NCBI GenBank assembly: GCA_018813445.1
Contig: JAHJBR010000021.1
Span: 1-6,099 of the forward strand
Direction of reading: 5' to 3'
DNA: 6,099 nt
Source of the DNA: Microcaldota archaeon
Lineage (GTDB): Archaea; Micrarchaeota; Micrarchaeia; Anstonellales; Bilamarchaeaceae
Shown: in pieces, positions 1-5,425 of the stretch
How the letters are laid out: each line of letters starts with the position of its first letter
Position numbering within the stretch: the first letter of the stretch is position 1
Translations under genes and position numbers: made by a program
The notes under the pieces: generated by a model
Seen by the model: the letters and a program-made list of their open reading frames with translations, nothing else
Told to the model about the DNA's origin: nothing
The model's database searches: none

Positions 1-1
1 C

Positions 2-1045
2 ACAGATACCTTTGGTTTTTTCCCAAAACAAATTCCAAGATTCATAACTGATGAGAAGCTTATAGAAATATTTGGACAGCTGGGTGCAATATTCATTCTG
101 CTTAAAGTCGGTTTGCATGTGAAGTTCAGAAGCATATTCAATGTTAATAATTCAATAGTAGCATTTTTCGGAGTGGTGATACCATTTGCAGCAGGTTATT
201 TATACTCAGAAATGACTGGCGAAGGTATAATTTACGGGATGTTTCTAGGTGCTGCGCTTGCAGCAACCAGTGTAGGAATTACAGTTGCATTGCTTAAGGA
301 ATACAACCTTATCAAAACAAGGGTTGCTGAAGTAGTTTTAGGCGCTGCAATTATTGATGATGTGCTTGGTTTGCTTGTTCTTTCATTCGTAACAATATTT
401 GCAGCAGGCGGAGGAATGAACTTGAATGCAATTGCTCCAACCATACTCAACACCATAGTTTTCCTTGCAGGAGGAGTGATCATAGGAAATTATTTTGTGC
501 GCAATGTAATCGATAAGGATGAGTTTGATTCAAAAACATTGCTTATCGCGCTTTCATTTGCATTTGTTTATGCTTACATTGCGGAATATATTGGCTTATC
601 AAGTATAGTGGGTGCTTTCCTTGCAGGCATAATCCTGAATGGAAGCAGACACCTTAAGAAAATAGATGAACAAACGCATGGAATAGAATTGGTTTTTGCG
701 CCAATATTCTTCATTTCTTTGGGAATGCTTGTGGAAGTGAGTGCACTCGCAGAGTTCATAGTTCCCATACTAATAATAACTGCACTTGCAATTGCAAGCA
801 AGTTTATTGGATGCGGTATTGGAGGAATAATGATAAAGCTTAAACCTATAGAAAACCTGATTGTTGGGGCAGGCATGACTCCTAGGGGCGAAGTGGCACT
901 CATTGTGGGTTTAATTGGTATTACTAAAGGAGTGATAGATTCAGAGCAGTATACAGTTATTGCAGCAATGTCTTTTCTTACTGCATTCCTTATGCCATTC
1001 ATCATCCAGCCTCTTTTGAAGAAGTTTGAAAAGGAGAGCGCATGA
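2..1045 (+). CDS. CPA2-family Na+/H+ antiporter (NapA/GerN-like), 5' partial
   Basis: Cytoplasmic-membrane cation/proton antiporter for Na+ and pH homeostasis. The frame is open to the left edge, so the start lies off the window; 347 residues are visible and perhaps 40 are missing. The TTG at 113 is internal, because conserved sequence (a G-Q-L-G helix) continues upstream in frame. About 11 hydrophobic helices of the usual 12-13 can be counted. Family marks: A-T-S-V-G-I-T near residues 88-94; the I-I-D-D-V-L-G-L motif with paired aspartates at visible residues 119-120, the ion-binding pair of electrogenic members such as NapA; A-F-L-A-G-I-I-L; P-I-F-F-I-S-L-G-M; and P-R-G-E-V-A-L-I-V near 294-302. 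The protein stops soon after the last helix (K-K-F-E-K-E-S-A), with no C-terminal RCK/TrkA nucleotide-binding domain, so it is not a full KefB/KefC-type channel. Its stop overlaps the next gene's start (ATGA). The family is certain; Na+ versus K+ specificity is inferred from the DD pair. Confidence 0.92.
   Translation, partial: TDTFGFFPKQIPRFITDEKLIEIFGQLGAIFILLKVGLHVKFRSIFNVNNSIVAFFGVVIPFAAGYLYSEMTGEGIIYGMFLGAALAATSVGITVALLKEYNLIKTRVAEVVLGAAIIDDVLGLLVLSFVTIFAAGGGMNLNAIAPTILNTIVFLAGGVIIGNYFVRNVIDKDEFDSKTLLIALSFAFVYAYIAEYIGLSSIVGAFLAGIILNGSRHLKKIDEQTHGIELVFAPIFFISLGMLVEVSALAEFIVPILIITALAIASKFIGCGIGGIMIKLKPIENLIVGAGMTPRGEVALIVGLIGITKGVIDSEQYTVIAAMSFLTAFLMPFIIQPLLKKFEKESA
1031..1036 (+). promoter_or_regulatory. 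Shine-Dalgarno site for the gene at 1042
   Basis: AAGGAG lies inside the end of the antiporter gene, 5 nt before the ATG at 1042. With the ATGA stop/start overlap it supports this start and suggests translational coupling of the two genes. Confidence 0.75.
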
Positions 1046-1548
1046 TTAAAGGAACCAGAATAATTTTAAGGGATAAACTAGTTTTCAAGGAAGAGCAAGG
1101 AACTTTGCGTCAGACCGGAAAAGCTCTAGATTTATTGCAGAATATTTCTAATGACACAGGTATTTTACACATAGTTGATTTGAATGCAAAGAATGGAAAC
1201 ATGACTAATTTTGATCTTTATGATCATTTGACGTATAAGGTGAATATAGAGGTGGAATGTGCGCCTAAAGAAGAGCTTGTGAAAAAATTATTCTTATTGG
1301 GTGCAAGAACAGTACTTGAACTTCCCTGCAAGTTGGATTTGCAAAAGTTTAATGAAAAAAGAAGGCTGTTGGTTGGGAAAACTGATGGAAAAGTGGATGA
1401 AAGAGTCCATGATTATTACCTGGAAAGCGATGATTTGGAAAAAGTAAAGGAATTAAGTAAAAAAGGCCGCGTGCTGATCTATTCAAAAACAATTAAGGAA
1501 AAAGAAGCAGAAGATGCAGGTGCATTCGCACTTATACAGGATTATTGA
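1042..1548 (+). CDS. Hypothetical protein, possible truncated HisA-related barrel
   Basis: Soluble 168-residue protein with no signal peptide or membrane segment. I do not recognise it firmly. The best resemblance is to the first half of HisA/HisA-related (beta/alpha)8 proteins: an opening strand (R-I-I-L), then L-H-I-V-D-L-N-A with a following N-G-N-M-T-N (residues 42-56, compare the HisA pattern L-H-V-V-D-L-D-x-A and x-x-x-N), a strand I-E-V-E-C where HisA has its V-Q-V-G-G segment, a helix ending L-L-G-A-R-T-V-L-E-L (86-95), and a late E-D-A-G-A-F-A-L-I-Q (157-166). At 168 residues it is far shorter than a usual 230-250 residue barrel. The N-terminal catalytic aspartate region (A-I-D-L in HisA) and the glycine-rich phosphate loops are not visible, so it is probably not a histidine-pathway enzyme. 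It is coupled to the antiporter by ATGA with a good Shine-Dalgarno site. Its 3' end overlaps the convergent pilin-like gene by 7 bp. The gene is solid; the family is tentative. Confidence 0.7.
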   Translation: MIKGTRIILRDKLVFKEEQGTLRQTGKALDLLQNISNDTGILHIVDLNAKNGNMTNFDLYDHLTYKVNIEVECAPKEELVKKLFLLGARTVLELPCKLDLQKFNEKRRLLVGKTDGKVDERVHDYYLESDDLEKVKELSKKGRVLIYSKTIKEKEAEDAGAFALIQDY

Positions 1549-2099
1549 TCCACACTGCTGGTTATTCTTCCACTTGCAAACCTGCTGAATTCTGCGTCTG
1601 GATTGCAGATTGGATTTACCTCCTCTGCACATATATAATATGTAATATTAAGGTTCATTCTTTCCACAGATCCTTTTGGAAGTGCTTTATTCACTACGAA
1701 TGCATACTGATACGAGTTCGAATTATCAAGCTCCACGTTCGGATTTACTGTAAGCGAACCCACATCTCTAGAATAAAGAGATATTGAAGAAACTTTGATT
1801 TTATAACCTAGAATATTAGTAACCTTGAAATCTATTTGGGTATTCGGTCCTGCTTCGGTCATTTTGCTTTGGCAAGAAAATGAAGGTCCAAGATAGCATT
1901 CCTGCATAAGGAAATAGTTTGGATTGAACATGCCTCCTGCAAAAAGAAGTGCAAATACAATTGCAAGAATAAGAATCGCCCAGCTGTAATTCATTAAATA
2001 CTCAATGGCTGCTTGCCCCTTGAGCTTTTTGATTTTGCATTTTGCAGTTTGCATAGGTGTAATTCGGGAGCAAAGTTTTAAATCAGTCTTGTCAGGCAT
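1542..2099 (-). CDS. Class III signal peptide (type IV pilin-like) secreted protein
   Basis: Predicted membrane-anchored or extracellular pilin-like protein. A basic leader (K-I-K-K-L-K-G) precedes the prepilin-peptidase site G|Q, then Q-A-A-I-E with glutamate at +5, and a roughly 20-residue hydrophobic helix (Y-L-M-N-Y-S-W-A-I-L-I-L followed by aliphatic residues). This matches the archaeal class III signal cleaved by an EppA/FlaK-type peptidase. The rest is a beta-rich ectodomain with two cysteine pairs (E-C-Y-L-G-P-S-F-S-C just after the helix and C-A-E-E-V-N-P-I-C near the end), likely disulfides, and several N-x-S/T sites. Three ATGs are possible: 2114, 2099 and 2054. I list 2099 because it sits 26.5 bp from a TTTAAA element and fits a leaderless transcript. 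The ATG at 2054 gives a more typical 13-residue leader and is a serious alternative (170 aa). No pilus ATPase or platform gene is nearby, so it may be a minor pilin or a stand-alone surface protein. Confidence 0.82.
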   Translation of the reverse strand: MPDKTDLKLCSRITPMQTAKCKIKKLKGQAAIEYLMNYSWAILILAIVFALLFAGGMFNPNYFLMQECYLGPSFSCQSKMTEAGPNTQIDFKVTNILGYKIKVSSISLYSRDVGSLTVNPNVELDNSNSYQYAFVVNKALPKGSVERMNLNITYYICAEEVNPICNPDAEFSRFASGRITSSVDQ

Positions 2100-2120
2100 G
2101 TTTTTGATGCACATCTATTA

Positions 2121-2128
2121 TTTTTAAA
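2121..2128. promoter_or_regulatory. Shared palindromic TATA-like element of divergent genes
   Basis: TTTTTAAA, with a palindromic TTTAAA core at 2123-2128 (centre 2125.5). The centre is 26.5 bp from the ATG at 2152 on the plus strand and 26.5 bp from the ATG at 2099 on the minus strand. Archaeal TATA boxes lie about 26-27 bp upstream of transcription starts, so both transcripts could begin at or next to their ATG. Neither start has a Shine-Dalgarno match, which fits leaderless mRNAs. Position and palindrome are seen directly; use in both directions is inferred. Confidence 0.55.
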
Positions 2129-2151
2129 GATTAACCTATTAATATGGGCTT

Positions 2152-3858
2152 ATGGCGGAAACTAGAAAGCCTAATCCCGTAGATGCACGGATGTATTATC
2201 AGATTGGCAACGATTACTACGAAAGGAACGACTACGAGAAGGCAGTGGAAAATTACAACATGGCTATTCTGCTTAATCCTATTTTCTCAGAAGCCTATTT
2301 CAATCGCGCGTTGAGCTATTATCAGCTAAAGAATTTCGACCGCTCTATTACGGATTACACCAAGAGCGCAGAGCTTGATCCGAACAATCCGATAATTTAC
2401 AATAATCTGGGAGACGCATACTATCGGAAGCAGGATTTCAACAATGCGATAAAGAATTATGATAAAGCGCTCACCCTTAATCCAAATTACCTTAAGGCAT
2501 TTTACAACCGCGGGCTTTCATACGCATCTTTGGAAGAATACGATAAGGCGGTTGCAGACTTTTCAAAAGTAATTGAATTAAAAGAAGACTTTTCAGAGGC
2601 ATGGCATCTCCGGGGACTCGCATACGAATATTCTGGAGATTTGGAAAATGCGATAAAAGATTATGAAAAGGCATTGGAATTGAATCCAGGATTTTCCGAA
2701 GCAAAATCCCATCTTGATGCAGTAAAGACAAAGAAGCAACAGGCAGGTGGAGAAGGAGAAGGAAAAGGCGCAGACATACGCATGTTGCAGAAACCCAAAA
2801 TGTCATTTGAAGATGTTGCGGGAATGAAGAAGATGAAGGAGGAAATCAGAGAAGCGATAGTTTATCCTATGATTAATCCTGAGCTGGCTAGGAAATATGG
2901 AAAATTAGGTGGAGGGGGAATATTGATGTATGGTCCCCCTGGGTGCGGGAAAACCTACATAGTAAAGGCTGCTGCAGGAGAGTGTGCAGCAAACTTCATC
3001 AATGCAAAACTTTCTGATTTACTGGACATGTATGTTGGAAATACAGAAAAGAATATTCATAAGGTATTTGAGCTTGCAAGAAAAAACAGCCCATGTGTTC
3101 TTTTCTTCGATGAAGTGGACGCAATAGGTGGAAGAAGAGATCAGCAGGAAGGAGCACAATATATGAAAATGGCAGTGAACCAGCTTCTATATGAAATGGA
3201 TGGAGTTGAAGCAGCAAATCAGAATGTGCTTGTAATTGCAGCAACCAACGCACCTTGGGATGTGGATCCAGCATTGAGAAGAAGCGGACGATTTGGAAAA
3301 GCAATCTATGTTCCTGAACCAGATTTCACATCAAGAATTGAAATAATCAAAATGCATGCGAAGAAAAGGCCAATAGGAAAAGGGATTCCGTTTATACGCA
3401 TAGGAATAGCCACTGCAGGCTATGCGGCAGCAGACTTAAAAGCAGTTGTGGAGGAAGCAGCAACTTTCCCATGGAGAGAGGCATTTTTCGCAATAGAGAA
3501 AAAGAAAACAGAGTTAGTGAAGGCAGGGAAAACTCCAGAAGAAGCACAGCAACTTGCAGAAAAAGCAGTCAAACAGAGGCAGCTTCGTCCAGCAGATTTC
3601 ATAAATGCGCTCAAGAAAAAGAAATCCACGCTTCCACCTTGGTTTGAGCAGGCCAAGAAGCAGATTGGAAAGCAGGAAGAAATAACTGTGGTGGATGGAA
3701 AGGAGCACAAGAAAATAACAGATAGCAAAATGGGGCCTGGTGAAAAAGAGGCATTTAGAGATTTACTCAAGGTAATAAATGAACGGAATCAGTGGTGGAA
3801 TAAATTGATATACAAATTCCTTAGGGGACTCGCACTAACCATTCCCATCCCATTTTAA
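2152..3858 (+). CDS. TPR-AAA+ ATPase fusion protein
   Basis: Predicted protein-remodelling ATPase of 568 residues. Residues 12-181 form about five 34-residue TPR units (recurring Y-x-x-G, F/Y-x-x-A-I and A-L-x-L-N-P), a protein-docking solenoid. A glycine/charged linker follows (195-212). The AAA+ module, of the classic Cdc48/Vps4/proteasomal type, begins at S-F-E-D-V-A-G (218-224). It has Walker A G-P-P-G-C-G-K-T (261-268), a pore-loop-like M-Y-V-G (293-296), Walker B with D320-E321, sensor-1 N366, arginine-finger candidates R377 and R380, and a sensor-2 region (T-A-G-Y-A-A-A-D-L, 421-429). All catalytic residues are present, so it should be active. A P-P-W-F-E-Q-A-K segment (495-502) recalls the Vps4-like end of the family. 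The extreme C-terminus (W548-F568) is aromatic and hydrophobic and might touch a membrane. The start has no Shine-Dalgarno site but has a TATA-like element at leaderless distance. Only one AAA module is present, unlike Cdc48. The substrate is unknown. Confidence 0.93.
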   Translation: MAETRKPNPVDARMYYQIGNDYYERNDYEKAVENYNMAILLNPIFSEAYFNRALSYYQLKNFDRSITDYTKSAELDPNNPIIYNNLGDAYYRKQDFNNAIKNYDKALTLNPNYLKAFYNRGLSYASLEEYDKAVADFSKVIELKEDFSEAWHLRGLAYEYSGDLENAIKDYEKALELNPGFSEAKSHLDAVKTKKQQAGGEGEGKGADIRMLQKPKMSFEDVAGMKKMKEEIREAIVYPMINPELARKYGKLGGGGILMYGPPGCGKTYIVKAAAGECAANFINAKLSDLLDMYVGNTEKNIHKVFELARKNSPCVLFFDEVDAIGGRRDQQEGAQYMKMAVNQLLYEMDGVEAANQNVLVIAATNAPWDVDPALRRSGRFGKAIYVPEPDFTSRIEIIKMHAKKRPIGKGIPFIRIGIATAGYAAADLKAVVEEAATFPWREAFFAIEKKKTELVKAGKTPEEAQQLAEKAVKQRQLRPADFINALKKKKSTLPPWFEQAKKQIGKQEEITVVDGKEHKKITDSKMGPGEKEAFRDLLKVINERNQWWNKLIYKFLRGLALTIPIPF

Positions 3859-3881
3859 ATTTTAGGGATAATTATTCTAAC

Positions 3882-3887
3882 GAGGTG
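3882..3887 (+). promoter_or_regulatory. Shine-Dalgarno site for the gene at 3894
   Basis: GAGGTG, complementary to the archaeal 16S 3' end, lies 6 nt before the ATG at 3894 and fixes that start. The 35-bp gap after the ATPase gene has no convincing TATA box at the right distance, so the two genes are probably co-transcribed. Confidence 0.75.
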
Positions 3888-3893
3888 TTTTGA

Positions 3894-4304
3894 ATGATAA
3901 CAAAGATAAGAGTACTTGAAATACATGCACAAAGACCAGAGGAAATAAAAAGAACCGGGTTTGAAGTGCTTTTCAACATGGAAGATGCAAAAGTAGAAGG
4001 AGACCTTGTGAAAGTTGGGTTTTCATATGTTGCCAATTATCCAGATGGAAACGGAAGCATTCAAATAAAAGGAATCCTACATTCTCAGGAAGATGCAGAG
4101 ACCATAAAGAAAATTGAAGATGGTTTGAAATCTAAAAAGCTTCCACCTGATTACATGCAAAAGCTAGTAAACACTGTGAATTATCTAGGCACCACAAGTG
4201 CAACAGTGGTTGCTTCAGTTATGAATATGTCTCCTCCGATGAAGCTACCTGCATTGGTTATAGGAGAGAAAAAGAATGATAAGGAGAAAGAGAAAAAGAA
4301 ATAA
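3894..4304 (+). CDS. Small protein with possible SecB-like chaperone fold
   Basis: Cytosolic 136-residue protein with no signal or membrane segment. It appears to comprise successive beta strands (I-T-K-I-R-V-L-E-I; F-E-V-L-F-N-M; L-V-K-V-G-F-S-Y-V; S-I-Q-I-K-G-I-L), a charged helix, then a long helix (about 88-112) ending S-P-P-M-K-L-P-A-L (113-121). This order of four strands, then a helix with A-x-x-x-x-A-S and a proline/leucine motif, resembles SecB, whose C-terminal helix runs into a similar P-x-L-x-L-x-P segment. SecB-like proteins outside Proteobacteria are known, for example Rv1957 of Mycobacterium tuberculosis. The tail is strongly basic and charged (K-N-D-K-E-K-E-K-K-K). It lies directly behind the TPR-AAA gene, which suggests joint work on unfolded proteins. 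The similarity is by pattern only; an unrelated beta-sandwich fold remains possible. It ends 4 bp from the convergent priS stop. Confidence 0.65.
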   Translation: MITKIRVLEIHAQRPEEIKRTGFEVLFNMEDAKVEGDLVKVGFSYVANYPDGNGSIQIKGILHSQEDAETIKKIEDGLKSKKLPPDYMQKLVNTVNYLGTTSATVVASVMNMSPPMKLPALVIGEKKNDKEKEKKK

Positions 4305-4308
4305 TGTT

Positions 4309-5424
4309 CTAAAGAATGATATTTGCGCTTCCCTTAAGCTTTAGGAAGAATGCAAAGTATTCTGGAACTTCTGCACTTTTGGATTTTTTAATTTCTTCAT
4401 GAGTAGTGTTGCCCATCTCTATACTGGGTATGTCATCTAATGCCAATATTTTTACTGGCATTTTAGAAAACACTATTGCACTATTCATTGCCTCAAATGC
4501 TGCAAGCTCATTCAATGGAATTCTTTTTGCAATCAAACCTGTGCTTCCATGTATTGAATTCGGAACTCGGATAAGTTTGCTTGCGTCTTGTGTTACTCCG
4601 CTATCTATATTGACCGAACGCATTGGAAGTTCTTGTTCAGCAAGAACTCTGAGTTTTGAGTTTATATTTTGATTCAGCTTGCGCAAACTCCAATTCCCAT
4701 TATTTATATTGTTTATGAAGCTTTGCTGTTTTATTGAGTCCTTGAATATCCTGCTAAGTTTTTCCGGTTCATTTTCCAACATTTGCAAAACCTTTCTTGC
4801 AAATCTCCCGCTATATCCTGAACTGTCTGGCTTTGGCCCCAGCTCTTTAAATACAGATCTTCCTGCAGATTGCCCTGCTTCCTTCTGGGAAAAAAACATT
4901 TCGTATTTCAGTCCCAGTCCCTTTACATATTCAATTATTTCTTTTCTTTCATCCGAACGCAAAAGCCTAAACCGTTTATCATAGACATGAACATGGAAGC
5001 CGCGGTTTCCTGAAAAGTTAGCCGAAATCATTTCTTTTTGCACACCAAAATCAGGAATCAGGAATTCCTCTATAAGCCGTAGTGTATCTCCTCTGATCTT
5101 TTCAAAATCGTCTTTGGTAAGATATTTGCCTTCTGCCTCATAATCTAGATCAAATACTAAATCAGCGCCGAGCCAGCCTTTCTTTTCCATGGGTGTTGCA
5201 TTTGGAAGCTCGTAATAGGCAACGCTGTGCGAAACATAAAGAGGAGTACTGTTTGCAAGGAAAGCCTGGAAATCCTGTTCGTTTTGAAATGATTTATGCC
5301 TGGCATCTATCTTTTTCTCTGTCCCATATCCAAATTCCCGTTTCTCAATTTCAGGAATACCGAACTTTGCTTTCGAGTAGTATTGAGCAAACCTTTTCAA
5401 TACGAACCTGAATTCATCATCCAT
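4309..5424 (-). CDS. priS: DNA primase small (catalytic) subunit
   Basis: Catalytic subunit of the archaeo-eukaryotic primase, which makes RNA or DNA primers at replication forks together with PriL. Numbered from the ATG at 5424 (371 residues), the first two metal-binding aspartates are D92 and D94 in L-V-F-D-L-D-Y-E. The nucleotide-binding motif S-G-N-R-G-F-H-V-H-V spans 138-147 with H144. The third aspartate is D274, in a V-N-I-D-S-G-V-T segment, followed by K-L-I-R-V-P-N-S-I-H-G-S-T-G-L (R286, H292). All catalytic elements are intact. The protein contains no cysteine, so the CxH/CxxC-type zinc site usual between the D-x-D and S-G-x-x-G motifs is absent and replaced by a charged stretch (97-118). 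Start: ATG 5424 has AGGTG 6 nt upstream; a GTG at 5433 has AGGAG 5 nt upstream and would add three residues and overlap priL. I favour the ATG. It is the second gene of a priL-priS operon. Confidence 0.97.
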   Translation of the reverse strand: MDDEFRFVLKRFAQYYSKAKFGIPEIEKREFGYGTEKKIDARHKSFQNEQDFQAFLANSTPLYVSHSVAYYELPNATPMEKKGWLGADLVFDLDYEAEGKYLTKDDFEKIRGDTLRLIEEFLIPDFGVQKEMISANFSGNRGFHVHVYDKRFRLLRSDERKEIIEYVKGLGLKYEMFFSQKEAGQSAGRSVFKELGPKPDSSGYSGRFARKVLQMLENEPEKLSRIFKDSIKQQSFINNINNGNWSLRKLNQNINSKLRVLAEQELPMRSVNIDSGVTQDASKLIRVPNSIHGSTGLIAKRIPLNELAAFEAMNSAIVFSKMPVKILALDDIPSIEMGNTTHEEIKKSKSAEVPEYFAFFLKLKGSANIIL

Positions 5425-5425
5425 C

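Noticed and set aside
113..1045. TTG at 113 as the antiporter start
   Set aside because: In-frame sequence from position 2 encodes a conserved transmembrane helix of the family; the TTG codon is an internal leucine.
2492..3770. Several antisense open frames under the TPR-AAA gene
   Set aside because: They are low-complexity shadows rich in Leu, Ser and Phe, opposite a clear gene with intact motifs, and have no ribosome sites or family resemblance.
3853..3877. AT-rich sequence between the ATPase and the SecB-like gene as a promoter
   Set aside because: The candidate boxes would place the start inside or after the Shine-Dalgarno site at 3882, so co-transcription is the simpler reading.
4377..4394. 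T-rich stretch downstream of the SecB-like gene as a plus-strand terminator
   Set aside because: U-rich runs can terminate archaeal transcription, but this one is inside priS, about 75 bp past the stop, and ordinary AT-rich codons explain it. Not strong enough to annotate.
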